Source: Symbiodinium natans
Taxonomy: Eukaryota > Sar > Dinophyceae > Suessiales > Symbiodiniaceae
Assembly: GCA_905221605.1 (NCBI GenBank)
Contig: CAJNDS010002571.1
Coordinates: 186,501 to 250,500 of the forward strand
Reading direction: 5' to 3'
Length of the DNA: 64,000 nt
The notes below the pieces were generated by a model. It was given only the letters and a program-made list of their open reading frames with translations. It made no database searches and was not told the origin of the DNA. The position numbers were made by a program, and so were the translations under genes. Positions 50,543 through 60,021 of this stretch are shown here, piece after piece; the stretch's first letter is position 1; every line of letters begins with the position of its first letter.

Positions 50543-50727
50543 CTGGCTAAGCAGCTTGGCATGTCGGGGGGTTTGTGGTCGTGTGGATGTCTGGACATAG
50601 GGTTGGAGATCTTTCTTTTTGACATCCTCAGTTCCAACTTATCCTCCATACAGTGGAACCATAAGCGGTGCAAGCTTGCCTCAAAATCCACGCGGAGAGT
50701 CCCCTAAACTCCAACAGCTCTTCTCAG

Positions 50728-51128
50728 GTTCGCTTGGACTACACTGCAAGGGCCGACATGGAGCAGGTGATGCTGCAGTTCGTTGGAAAATCCTTGGCCT
50801 TTAGCGTAGGCTCCTGCATTGGGTTGGCCCCCATAGGGGTCAGAAGGCAGGGTCCAGCAAAGCGCTGTGGTGAACCGCTGTGGACCTAGGCCTTTTGCAT
50901 ATTCCAAGGACCTTTGAAGCACGTCAGCTGAAATACCGGGTGTCTCGCATGACGGTAAGTGGGAAGAGAAGGAAGCTCCAACCGCTGGAAGGTGGTCACC
51001 TGGGCGACTGGCTCTGGGATCATGCCGGGCGTGCCCTGTGGCCCGCACGAAGAACTGGTTGTCCTTGAGGTTCGAACGCCCATACCGACAACCTATTTCA
51101 GTTCGTGGATCTTCGTTCTGTTTTTTGA
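50728..51128 (+). CDS. 3' end of gene K with two mini-introns
   Basis: 50728-50766 (VRLDYTARADMEQ, donor GTGATG) is a candidate. Exon 50909-50954 reads TFEARQLKYRVSRMT before GTAAGT; intron 50955-50991 (37 nt); exon 50992-51069 VVTWATGSGIMPGVPCGPHE ELVVLE before GTTCGA; intron 51070-51101 (32 nt, ends TATTTCAG); exon 51102-51128 FVDLRSVF, stop TGA. The last three join in phase 0. Phase from the first exon to the second does not fit, so something is missing between them. Confidence 0.5.
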
Positions 51129-51165
51129 GGGTTTGTGTTGAGCGGACGCCATTTTTTGGGTCGTC

Positions 51166-51420
51166 GTGTTAGTACCGGCCATCCAAGAGCAGTGCAGGCA
51201 ATCCTTACTATTGCATATACGGCTGTTAAGAAGTATGCTAGGTGTGGTGCAGCCGGCCGCAGCAACGCAATCAGGCAACGTTGTCAAAGTGCCCGCACCC
51301 TCGAACAGCGCGATCCGAGTCAGAACCCATCGAGCAAAGGACTGGCTCAGCGACCATGTTGCTGTCTTTGCCACTTGCTTGCGTCCTGGCTGCATTTGGC
51401 TTGCGGCATGTTACAATTAG
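51166..51420 (+). CDS. Hypothetical ORF, 84 codons
   Basis: Contains QSGNVVKVPAPSNSAIRVRT and RAKDWLSDHVAVFATC. Other frames on both strands are open here as well, so coding status is uncertain. Confidence 0.25.
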   Translation: MLVPAIQEQCRQSLLLHIRLLRSMLGVVQPAAATQSGNVVKVPAPSNSAIRVRTHRAKDWLSDHVAVFATCLRPGCIWLAACYN

Positions 51421-51429
51421 CTCCCGAAT

Positions 51430-52590
51430 ACTGAACTACCAGTACCTCCAACGACGACATAGTGATACCCAGCAAATCAAAATATCATGATCTTGACAAA
51501 CCTGGGAGAGCGGCCCCTCATAAAGTATTATCCTCGCTTTCGATAGCTGCTCAAATTTGGCTCACATGCGGAGCAGCCGCAAAGCCCGAAAAGCTTGAGC
51601 CCTTCAACGCCCAGTGGCAGTCCATGCCTGTACGGATTGGCAACAAAAACGCAAAACATCCTGAAACATCTTCACCGATTTTGAGACATGCCGCTGGCCC
51701 CGCCCGCGGCTGCCCTGCAGCCAATTGTGTTCCTGCTGCCAAATTTGTCTTTAATGTCTCTCCACGCCTCCTAAGGTACGCTGCAGGCACGGGGTGCAAA
51801 AACAACATGTGCGACGTCAGGATGTGACCAGATCGTTCGCATGGAGCAGAAGGTTTAGTCTAAAGGATCCAAGCTTTGGAAGCCCCGGAAAGGCTTTGTT
51901 TAAGCGCTTTAGCGAAATGTTGCAAGCAGGCCAAGCGCGCAAAAGTTTTTTGTTTCATCATGTTTCATTCTTTGCCAAACCTCTTCAGAAACCGTTCAAG
52001 TCCAAGTCGAGAGGCCACAAGCCGAATCCCCCTGCATCTTCAACGTCTTGAAGCTACAATGACTTGGCCAGGAAGCAGCCCTCTACTTGGCCCCCCAGCT
52101 CTTAGACCTCAGGCAAATGGATGGCCAGGCGCAAAGGGCGTGGGGACAGGAAATGGGAGTTTTGAGTTGTTGGACGTCCGTCTATCCCAATGGCGTGCAA
52201 CCAGGGAAGATGAAGGAAAAGCTGCCAGGCAGACGCTTCAGAGAGGACACGGACAAGCCACTAAGCAGAAAGCACAAAGAAGGCCTGGCAAAGTAGCTAA
52301 ACAGACTCAAACAAGACCGTAACAAAGCCCACTAAGTTTTCGTGGCAAACAAGATGGGTTTCACACTCAGGGTTGTCTGCAGGATGATCGGCTTTTGCTT
52401 TTGGATGTATATGAATTAAAAGCAGAAAATCACCCCAACTTGAAAAAACTTGGCGGTACGGGCTTTGGGATAGAGGAGGGCTTACGACTTTACGAGCGTG
52501 CGTTCCTTGAAGCTTCATGGAACTTCTGGGTTTGGGTTCCCAGATTTCCTCATCAAGAAGCATGATGTGACCTAGGATGCCTCCCTGAAC
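51430..52590. other. ORF-rich region, no gene chosen
   Basis: ORFs of 121 (51462-51827) and 148 codons (51876-52322) are open but show no family or splice context. A 69-codon frame (52087-52296) with Lys/Arg-rich end is the most protein-like. Confidence 0.35.
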
Positions 52591-52789
52591 CCGAAACCCT
52601 AAACCCTCAACCCTAAACCCTCCTACCACGTGAATCAACTATCATATATGGAATGAAGGTGCCTGAGGTTGTGGTCACTCGTGCACGCTTTCAGAAGGGC
52701 CAAGCCGTTGAGCAAGGTGTTGTTTGAAACAAACCCATAAGGTACCCGACGCATACACGAAATCGTCCTGTTTAGGCATAGAGACAGAC

Positions 52790-52824
52790 AGAGGAGGGAG
52801 AGAGAGCGAGAGAGAGAGAGAGTG
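52790..52824. repeat. (GA)n microsatellite
   Basis: GAGGGAGAGAGAGC and GA runs. Confidence 0.95.
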
Positions 52825-52885
52825 ACCAGTATGGACAGTTACACACAGGGGACGTAGTTCAACGAATCGCAAGCCCCACGTAAGA

Positions 52886-52942
52886 CCCTAAACCCTAAAC
52901 CCTAAGCCCTAAACCCTAAACCCTAAACCCTAAACCCTAAAC
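52886..52942 (-). repeat. CCCTAAA array
   Basis: Eight units, one CCCTAAG. Confidence 0.97.
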
Positions 52943-52950
52943 CGTGCCAG

Positions 52951-52988
52951 AATTCCTCGAGATTCGCTATTTGTTTGCTCTGTCGCGA
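52951..52988 (+). CDS. Candidate exon FLEIRYLFALSR
   Basis: Between CCGTGCCAG and GTGAGT, 8 bp after a CCCTAAA array. Confidence 0.4.
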
Positions 52989-53079
52989 GTGAGTTTTTGC
53001 AGAGGAGGCCGTGGTCACGCAAGCATCTCTTCTTGCGCCTTGGCCGAGCTTGATTCAAAGCCCTTGTCAGTACTTCAGA

Positions 53080-53154
53080 CCCTAAACTAAACCCTAAACC
53101 CTAAGCCCTAAGCCCTAAACCCTAAACCCTAAACCCTAAACCCTAAACCCTAAG
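53080..53154 (-). repeat. CCCTAAA array with CCCTAAG variants
   Basis: Ten units. Confidence 0.97.
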
Positions 53155-53285
53155 CATAAATAAGGTTGCCAGAGCCGCAAGCCTTAAACCCTTCTCACAA
53201 GTCTTGTTGAACCAGACGTTCCTCTGCCCAAGCTTACATGATGTCATGATGCATCATGAACTTCATGAACCGTGCGCCCATTGTT

Positions 53286-53378
53286 GGGGTTTAGGGTTTA
53301 GGGTTTAGGGCTTAGGGTTTAGGGTTTGGGGTTCAGGGTTTAGGGTTTAGGGTTTAGGGTTCAGGGTTTAGGGTTTAG
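53286..53378 (+). repeat. TTTAGGG array with variants
   Basis: Thirteen units; the last TTTAG is used as an acceptor by the next candidate exon. Confidence 0.97.
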
Positions 53379-53626
53379 GCGGCTTTGCACGGGCCTCCTG
53401 GCACCGTGACAGCATGTGCCAGCCGCGAATCGACAACCTACAGCGTCACGACCCAAGACCTGCGACAATCGCAAGCAGCGTCCACTCATACGACGTCACG
53501 GGGGCCTCGAAACGAAGAGCCGGAGTGCTCCGCCCCATATCTCAATCCAAGCCCGGCCGTCGTGTGGTTCAGTTGAGCCGCCATTCCTCGGAGGAAAATT
53601 CTCTTTTACATTTTTTGTTACCCTAA
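53379..53626 (+). CDS. Candidate exon, basic, Ser/Arg-rich
   Basis: Directly after TTTAG the frame reads GFARASWHRDSMCQPRIDNL, later SYDVTGASKRRAGVLRPISQ, staying open to the next CCCTAAA array, which supplies TAA. The other two forward frames are open only over parts of it. Confidence 0.45.
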
Positions 53627-53664
53627 ACCCTAAACCCTAAACCCTAAACCGATGTCCTTTTCAG

Positions 53665-53702
53665 ACCTTGCCTCTAAGGAGATCAGACCGGGGAGCTTCG
53701 AG
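53665..53702 (+). CDS. Candidate exon LASKEIRPGSFE
   Basis: Between CTTTTCAG and GTTGCG. The frame also stays open to 53777 if not spliced. Confidence 0.4.
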
Positions 53703-53757
53703 GTTGCGAGGACACACCGCAACTTGTCAAGGCGATCTTTCCGGAGAGATCTGGAGA

Positions 53758-53868
53758 CTATACATCCCCCTAAACCTTAAACCCTAAACCCTAAACCCTA
53801 TGGTTTATATAAAGCCCAAGAGGATATTAGACAGATTATTTTTGTGAAGGTTCTAAGAGGAGTATAGG
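53758..53868. mobile_element. MITE-like element, family 3, with a CCCTAAA array inside
   Basis: Left terminus CTATACATCCCCCT (53758-53771), then a CCCTAAA array (to about 53800), then the rest of the element from TTTATATAAAGCCCAAGAGG to CTAAGAGGAGTATAG. The array replaces about 25 bp of the element relative to the copy at 57484. Confidence 0.7.
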
Positions 53869-54099
53869 AGAGAGGTTGGGAGAGAGTTCTGGTCTATTAA
53901 CCGTCATCGTCACACGGGCTTGCAGCGCTTTTTTTTGCATGATTTCGTATGTTTGTGGGATAGAATAGAATGGTTTCGAGTCCAAGCCTGAACGTCAAAC
54001 GTCACCCCCCAAAACTTTCAGCGTTCGAGAAGAAATGCCCTCGAGACTCGAAACACCTTCAATCCTCAACCTTGCAGCACCCAAATAGGAATTTCAACC

Positions 54100-54375
54100 T
54101 TGGAAACTCCAAAAGTTCTGACTGCTGGAGCCATGAAAGCTGACGCAAAACCGGGAGGTGGATCCCTCATGACTCTGGCAGAGCATACCCGGAGGCGGGC
54201 TCAGGTCTTTTTCGGCGCGTTTGAATTCAAGACGTTGGATTTCATCATAGTGTCATGGATGATGCTGGTCGTGGAGATCAAAGCCAGAAGTTGTATGCCT
54301 GTCGTGAACGAGGATCCAGCGGCAAACGGTTTTCTCATGCTGTTCTGGTCTCTCGGCATCACGTTCCGTGCCTAG
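54100..54375 (+). CDS. Hypothetical ORF, 91 codons, hydrophobic middle
   Basis: METPKVLTAGAMKADAKPGG followed by TLDFIIVSWMMLVVEIKA and a second hydrophobic stretch GFLMLFWSLGITF. Possible membrane protein fragment, unrecognised. Confidence 0.3.
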   Translation: METPKVLTAGAMKADAKPGGGSLMTLAEHTRRRAQVFFGAFEFKTLDFIIVSWMMLVVEIKARSCMPVVNEDPAANGFLMLFWSLGITFRA

Positions 54376-54588
54376 AGGCTACTGGTAAAGGATTCAAGCC
54401 GGGCGGAGCCCAAACCCGGCAAATGGTGTTGTCCCCGGAAGCAAACCCCTCTGAACTGGGATCGTTAGCCCAACGAGACCCCTGCAACTCCTGCGCACGC
54501 GTCGCACGTGACAGCCTCTGACCTAATTCAGTATCTCAACCGGCTCATACCCCCGAAGCCCCCTGAAGAAAAAAAAAGGCCCAGACAT

Positions 54589-54692
54589 GGGGGGGTGTAC
54601 GATATTTGGGGTACCTTCTAGGGGTCCTTGTGATAAGAGGATCCTACGATTTAAGTGTGGATGTTCGGAGTCCCCTATGTTCGTAAATCCCC
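54589..54692. mobile_element. MITE-like element, family 1, inverted copy
   Basis: Reads in reverse as GGGGATTTACGAACATAGGG ... CCCC. Contains ATTTGGGGTACCTTCTAGGG and GGATCCTACGA. It abuts the next candidate exon. Confidence 0.7.
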
Positions 54693-54709
54693 ACATGGAT
54701 CCTCCTCAG

Positions 54710-54971
54710 CAGGAAGCTGTCGACAGCTTCGGTGCCGAGTGCGTGCAGGCGGCCACGAGCAAGACTGCCAGCCTTGCAGGCCTATCCTATCTGGGTTTAG
54801 GGTTTAGGGTTTAGGGTTTAGGGTTTAGGGTTTAGGGTTTAGGGTTTAGGGTTTAGGGTTTAGGAAACTGAGGACATGAACTGCGAGAGTTTCGGGTGTC
54901 GGACAGCACACCTTTTCCATAGGACCGGCTCTCACTCCTCTTTTGCGCATGTCCTGGTTCACTGCAGATGA
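54710..54971 (+). CDS. Two exons of gene Q separated only by ten telomere heptamers
   Basis: Exon 54710-54793 (after CTCCTCAG) is 28 phase-0 codons: QEAVDSFGAECVQAATSKTA SLAGLSYL. The next 70 bp are exactly ten GGTTTAG units. Exon 54864-54971 starts after TTTAG: ETEDMNCESFGCRTAHLFHR, then SHSSFAHVLVHCR, stop TGA. The full-length reading needs a GG..AG intron. A GT..AG version, 1 nt shorter, would end the protein at LGN instead, so both outcomes are possible. Family unknown. Confidence 0.5.
54794..54863 (+). repeat. Perfect (GGTTTAG)10 array, apparent intron
   Basis: Seventy bp, no mismatch and no other sequence, between two open exons of gene Q. Confidence 0.97.
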
Positions 54972-55286
54972 TAGGTTAGAGTTGAGGGAGGTTGAATGAT
55001 AGGCTTTTCATGGCCTCAGGTTTTCGCTTCCACGAGATCTTCGGCCGCGTGCTTTGCAGCCCTTCAGTCTACTCAAATCCCGAGGCGCTTTCGGGCGGAG
55101 GGTTTTGGGACCTCCCTTCATGCTCCCAACTCAGGACCGCGCCTTCGCACTTCTTTATAAGAACTTGACCTTCGCTCGTGCTGCACCCAGACAGGTCCTG
55201 ACTGACTCCCACAGTCATACGCTGGCTGGGTGCCTCCAACCATCTCCAACCCTCATCGGCTGCTCACAATGATACCCGACATCAAG

Positions 55287-55320
55287 GGTTTAGGGTTTAG
55301 GGTTTAGGGTTCAGGGTTTA
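55287..55320 (+). repeat. TTTAGGG array, short
   Basis: Five units, one TTCAGGG. Confidence 0.95.
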
Positions 55321-55547
55321 GTTCAAGAACCACACTTGTGATTGCAAGGTCATGAGCTACCCTGCAGCTGTGGGTCGGTGTGGTACCCATATGCTTGCAG
55401 TAGCCGCTCAGTAGCCCAACCCAAGTTGAACCCACAAACGCCACGCCTATTTGCCATTTGTTGGCTTCTTTATGCCACCAAACCCCCCACAGCCGGAACA
55501 TGCCAACAGTCATTCTTCAGTCCATGTATTCACCATGTGTTATGCAG

Positions 55548-55671
55548 GATTTCACTGGAGCCGCTGCTGGCTTGAAGATCTATGTGCAGTCGTGCCTGGG
55601 CTTGCAACGAGGGGTTGGACGGGCGAGAGAAGCGGGGGGGCGGGGAGCGCCTGTGTGGGCTCGTCGCTCAG
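55548..55671 (+). CDS. Candidate exon, Gly/Arg-rich
   Basis: After TTATGCAG: DFTGAAAGLKIYVQSCLGLQ, ending at GCTCAG|GTTGGG. A second frame is open, but this one has flanking splice signals. Confidence 0.4.
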
Positions 55672-55797
55672 GTTGGGAGCTTTTGGGGTTGAAAGGCCAG
55701 GCTGTGCCTCAGTGCAACACTGCCGGGATCAAATCGTGCATAAGTTGCATGCAGAGCACTTTCAGACTCTGAATGTCAAAATCTGCAAGTAGGAGTT

Positions 55798-56118
55798 GTG
55801 CCAAGATGCAAATGTGCACTCAGCCCTCCGCACGATGGAGCTTCCCGTAGCTTCCCCTATACCTCGGCGGCCCTTGCCGGCCTGGTCGCGATTTGCTATT
55901 TTTGCATGAGCCTTAACAGCTCGCATGCTGCGCAGTTTCAGGTTAACGAGCTCCTTGAATGCAGACCGCGCCTCGGCCGTTTAGCAGCTGTCGACTGGGG
56001 GAGTTGTATGGTTTGGGTCGAGGGCTTTGGGAGAAGGCCGCATAAGACAGTGACAGGGTCTGTAGCTGGAGACTTCACTGTAGCATTTTTCAACAGTGCA
56101 GGGTTAGGGCCCGCATGA
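55798..56118 (+). CDS. Hypothetical ORF, 106 codons, one hydrophobic segment
   Basis: FPYTSAALAGLVAICYFCMS could span a membrane or act as a signal; then FQVNELLECRPRLGRLAAVD and GSVAGDFTVAFFNSAG, TGA. An internal CTGCGCAG before FQVN could be an acceptor. Confidence 0.35.
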   Translation: MPRCKCALSPPHDGASRSFPYTSAALAGLVAICYFCMSLNSSHAAQFQVNELLECRPRLGRLAAVDWGSCMVWVEGFGRRPHKTVTGSVAGDFTVAFFNSAGLGPA

Positions 56119-56265
56119 AGCAATCGACTCTTGCAACTTCGAAAAAACCTCAGATCCTGCTGTAGACTTTAGACCCTAAATCTTACGCCACCAAAGCCCA
56201 AGTCTGGATCGCGCCAAACTCTGTGCCTTGGCCTTGGAGATAGATGCCGAAGCAAAAAAGACCTT

Positions 56266-56297
56266 AAACCCTAAACCCTAAACCTAAACCCTACACC
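56266..56297 (-). repeat. CCCTAAA array, short
   Basis: Four diverged units. Confidence 0.93.
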
Positions 56298-56398
56298 CTC
56301 TACAGGATTGGTTGTGGCCAGCCTGGTTCGTGTGGCGCACAACTTTTCCTGCGACCCTGGGTGCCTTCGACCGCAATGTTGACCCTCAAGAACGCCCA

Positions 56399-56428
56399 GG
56401 GTTTAGGGTTTAGGGTTTAGGGTTTAGG
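56399..56428 (+). repeat. TTTAGGG array, short
   Basis: Four units. Confidence 0.94.
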
Positions 56429-56547
56429 GGTGCTGCAGTTGTGGTTTCACAGCTTGTCGTGCTGCGACTCTGAAAGGAGGGCAGGTTCATGAGAACCTTT
56501 GGGTCCTCGCCGTGTGATCAGGCGAGAAAGCAGACCTAAGCCTGGAC

Positions 56548-56623
56548 GGGCTATTATACCCTGTAAACCCCAAAAATTGCCCTTTATAGGGTTGATGGTG
56601 GGGATTTTCGGGCCCAATAACCC
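56548..56623. mobile_element. MITE-like element, family 4, copy 1
   Basis: Starts GGGCTATTATACCCTG and ends GGGCCCAATAACCC. Reverse-complement copy at 57716-57789 with high similarity. Confidence 0.75.
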
Positions 56624-56713
56624 ATCCTGGTAAGCTGGGTGATGGCATGCCATGCTGACGAATGTAGCTCGAAGTTCGGCCTGGGCAAAGAGTTCAGTGC
56701 TTTTGTGTCTAGG

Positions 56714-56816
56714 ATGCCCAGTAGTGCCCTTGTTCCCTTTTTGGGGGCTCTAGGTTCCCCTAAAAAGCCCTTTAAGCAAATAAGGGTACCCTTTTAATCC
56801 TAGGTTACTGGGCAAC
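56714..56816. mobile_element. MITE-like element, family 2, copy 2
   Basis: Ends GCCCAGTAGTGCCCTT and (reversed) GCCCAGTAACCTAGGATT. Interior pairs CCCTTTTTGGGGG / CCCCTAAAAAG. Confidence 0.65.
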
Positions 56817-57048
56817 CTTGGTGTGGACTCAGATGTGGTTCTACCATCAATCCAAGGTTCTTGTTGTGGTTGGCGTCGTGGTCGAAGGGTCTAGCCGACA
56901 ATAGTACGCCAATCATCGTTTGTATTGCGCTGGGCTTTGCTGCAGGTTCTTTCCGTGCAGCAAGACCAGTTGGGAAGGTGAATGGTCCGCTTGGCGTCAG
57001 CATGCAGGACGTTCGTCAGGGTTGGGGTGCAGGTGTAACGATATTCAG

Positions 57049-57255
57049 CCTACTCCAGACTGGCTTAAGGTTTTTGCTCCGGGCTGGCTTAAGGATTTTG
57101 AGTGGGTTTTGGAGTTCAAGGAAGCTCAGCGCATGTGCAAGCTTGTGGTATCAACCAGTTTCTTCGCGGTGCAGGCTGCTCCTACTGCATCTTTCGCCCA
57201 TGCATGTCCTGATTTTACAGCTTCGGAGGGGACGTCTGTGTGTTTACATGTGTAG
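57049..57255 (+). CDS. Candidate exon, Trp/Leu-rich, unknown
   Basis: After GATATTCAG the frame reads PTPDWLKVFAPGWLKDFEWV LEFKEAQRMCK, then LVVSTSFFAV and on to TAG at 57255; a GTGGTATC after CKL is a possible donor. WLKVF and WLKDF come from a short internal duplication (GGCTTAAGG(T/A)TTTTG). Confidence 0.45.
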   Translation, partial: PTPDWLKVFAPGWLKDFEWVLEFKEAQRMCKLVVSTSFFAVQAAPTASFAHACPDFTASEGTSVCLHV

Positions 57256-57483
57256 GAGAAGGACTGAGATGGAACACCAAGGGAAGGCAATGAACGCAAC
57301 CAAAAGAGAAGGATAGGCAAGAAGCAGAATCACTGTCATTGTCTTTGCCAACGTCACTACTACACATCTTCACTGAATGCCCCGATCCTAAACAACCCTG
57401 AGCCCAATACTTATTGCAACCTGCACATGCTTCAGCGGAATCTGCGTTCCGAAGTAAGACTAAATACTCCATCTTCCCAACAC

Positions 57484-57582
57484 TGTATATCCCCCTTGGG
57501 AATCAGTTTTCATTTTTGTTTATATAAAACCCAAGAGGATATAAACAATACTATTGTTATTAAGGTTCTAAGGGGAGTATAG
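57484..57582. mobile_element. MITE-like element, family 3, copy 2
   Basis: Full-length: TGTATATCCCCCTTGGGAAT ... GGTTCTAAGGGGAGTATAG. Closely similar to 49352-49450. Confidence 0.75.
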
Positions 57583-57715
57583 AAAAAGGCTGACCCAGCC
57601 TCCAGATGGTGCAGGAGAAGTTGCTTTCCTGCAGAAGATTCTGACCGCCCCGCCAGAAGTCTTGGTGGGCTCCGCTGACGAAGCAGTAGCTCGGTCTCAG
57701 TGCTTGCCAGGATGA

Positions 57716-57789
57716 GCTATTGGGCCCTATAATCCCCACAATCAACCCTATAAAGGGCATTTTTGGGGGGTTATGGGGTATAATAGCCC
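57716..57789. mobile_element. MITE-like element, family 4, copy 2 (inverted)
   Basis: CTATTGGGCCCTATAATCCC ... GGTATAATAGCCC, the reverse complement of the copy at 56548. Confidence 0.75.
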
Positions 57790-57889
57790 GTGTAGTGATT
57801 GAAGTAGTGCGGATGGCCCGGATTTGTTTTTGAGTTGCTCAGGGGTTTGGGCTGCGGGGCTGTGCTGTGGGATTGCTGTGAGGTTTCGG

Positions 57890-57912
57890 GGGGGGGGGGG
57901 GGGGGGGGGGGC
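57890..57912 (+). repeat. Poly(G) tract
   Basis: About 22 G. Confidence 0.95.
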
Positions 57913-58760
57913 GCAGATTTCTTATCTTTTAGGAAGCCAGTCAGCTTAACCTAGTTTGGGTGGCATGGTTGTATTTCAATCTTTGTAGCGATTCAGGCCA
58001 AATGCCGCCAGAAGATACAGAAGTCCAACTTTTCACACCTCGAACTGCTTCGTACCTCCATACGATCATATGGTCGGGAACTGCGAAAGCTTGGGACTTC
58101 AAACGTGTACAATTGCACAGGTCTACGAATATGAGCCGAAACTAGGACTGCACCGAAGCAGTTGCCACCCGAAACCGCAGGGTATCAGACCTTGCTACGC
58201 AAGATCTGCGCGATTTATATATATATATATAAACATACATATATATATATATATTTACATATAGATATTGTTTTTTTTTTCTTTTTTTTGGGGGGTGGGG
58301 GGTTGGGAAGGGGTTGTGGGGAATACCCAGGATCTGATCGTGGTACCTGGCCTGTCGGCAGCTCAGTGGTTCGGGACACCCGGGAACCTAATCGCGCGCT
58401 GGTGGGATGTTATCTCTTGCGCGCTGAATCCGCCGGGCACTGGGCACCCATGTTCCTTTCTGCATTTTGTGCTAAGTTGCTCCCATACTGTAGAAGCAGA
58501 TTTCATGTATGGTATTTCTGAGCTGCATGGTCGTTCAGAATCATGCAGCCATGTGCAATGAGTTGTCAGCGTTTGGTTGACAAGGGTTTCGGTTTGAAGT
58601 GGTCGGTGCCTTTGTGGCGCTCGTTTTTCTTTGCTTTGGGGCACTGAAGACGTTTATGTGTACCATTGTTTCGAGCCTCGCTGCCTCGTCCTGTTGCAAC
58701 ACCAAAGCGGCAGCAGGAAGTGGAGAATAGCCAGATGTGAGTCAGCGGTTGAACCATCGG
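57913..58760. other. Region with no gene seen
   Basis: Contains a TA microsatellite (58215-58265), a T run and a G-rich run. ORFs of 93-119 codons cross these and are not believed. Confidence 0.45.
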
Positions 58761-58767
58761 AATCCAG

Positions 58768-58842
58768 GCTTTCATGGCCCTACGCCTGAGGCTCCAAACC
58801 CCACAGATCTGGCTCTTGCTTTGTCAGCTCTCTTCGAAGCAG
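58768..58842 (+). CDS. Candidate exon, Pro/Ala/Leu-rich
   Basis: After GGAATCCAG: FHGPTPEAPNPTDLALALSA LFEA. The right boundary is either GCAG|GAAGTAGG (GA donor) or GGAA|GTAGGG. Confidence 0.4.
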
Positions 58843-58849
58843 GAAGTAG

Positions 58850-59830
58850 GGTTGGGTTCAAAGTTACAGGAGGGTTTTCGGTTCGTGGAGGCGGGGGGGC
58901 CCCCCCGCAACTTGTTACGGGCCCTTGTCGCGCCAGCTTTGTTTCAAGCAGGTTGTCGGGCGGCAATAAGGGACCCACCTCCGCATTAAACATATAATTG
59001 ATGTAGCCTTTTCGTGCAAGCCTTGTCGTACAAGCCTGTCGCAAGAAGCAGCTTTTGTCATAAGCCTCGTCGCTCCGTGCCCGCCCGGGGCCTGTTACAG
59101 GCCCTCACTTTTAGCCTAATCGCAATTTAGGGCCTGCAGCATCCAGTATCATCCTTGCACTGCTTGTCGCGTGGCAAAAAAAGGTACTTCTGCCCCACGA
59201 CCCGCGCATGTGAGCCCCAAGCCGAAGTCCAGCCTTAGGTTCCAGTTTGCCAGCTCCAAGCACATGTTCCGACAGGCAGGAGTCCCGAGGGCTAAAGTGG
59301 CTAAGGCCTCCTAAATCCTCAGTTTCTTGAAAAGCAGTGCAGCACTCGCCCTAATAAGGCCTTGTAGCCCCAAGAGGAGGTGAACACCTGAAGCCTCTTA
59401 GTTTTGGGCCAAAGCTGCAAGTTTCCTGGGCTTGTTCTTGGGGTTTCTGGCAAGCAAACCCAAGGGCATCGGCAATGTCGTGGACGGGGGAACGTGCTTG
59501 AGATAGTGGGGTGATGTGTAGAAATACATACATGTGATTACAGTGAGAGGTGCATCATGAGTTGACGTGAGCTTGCCAAAGAGCCAACACCCACTTTCCG
59601 AAAAGATCCCCGAGAGTTTCCAGGCGTTCGACTGTTCGTGGAATCTTCTCATGGCCGGAAACAATGTCTCAGACAGTTAAGTGTCTTCTGAACTGGGCCA
59701 GTTGAGAGAGGTCGAACCCCGAACAGTAGCAGCTGCATTGACAGGAATTGAACGATAGGCAGACAGAACGCCTGATTGCCTTCAGTTGCATCGCAGCTGC
59801 CCGCGGGACATCATGAAGCTTCTGTGGTTG
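58850..59830. other. Region with no gene seen
   Basis: No exon supported. A weak candidate (GLGPGPWMK, donor GTGATTC) lies at about 59838-59866, just upstream of gene L. Confidence 0.45.
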
Positions 59831-60021
59831 CAAGATGGGTTTGGGTCCAGGGCCGTGGATGAAAGGTGATTCATGGTTCAGCGTCCGGGCTCAGGGCTTT
59901 GGGGCTAAGAGGGAACTCACCGCACGGGCTTGGGAACAAGGTACGGCTCGTCGTCGACTTACTTAGACTTAAACACGTGCACCGTCTACTCCTTAGCGCC
60001 CTGCTGTGGCTTGGTGTGCAG

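Noticed and set aside
51553-51572. Sense DinoSL-like word TTTGGCTCA
   Set aside because: Only nine or ten bases match, which is expected by chance in 64 kb.
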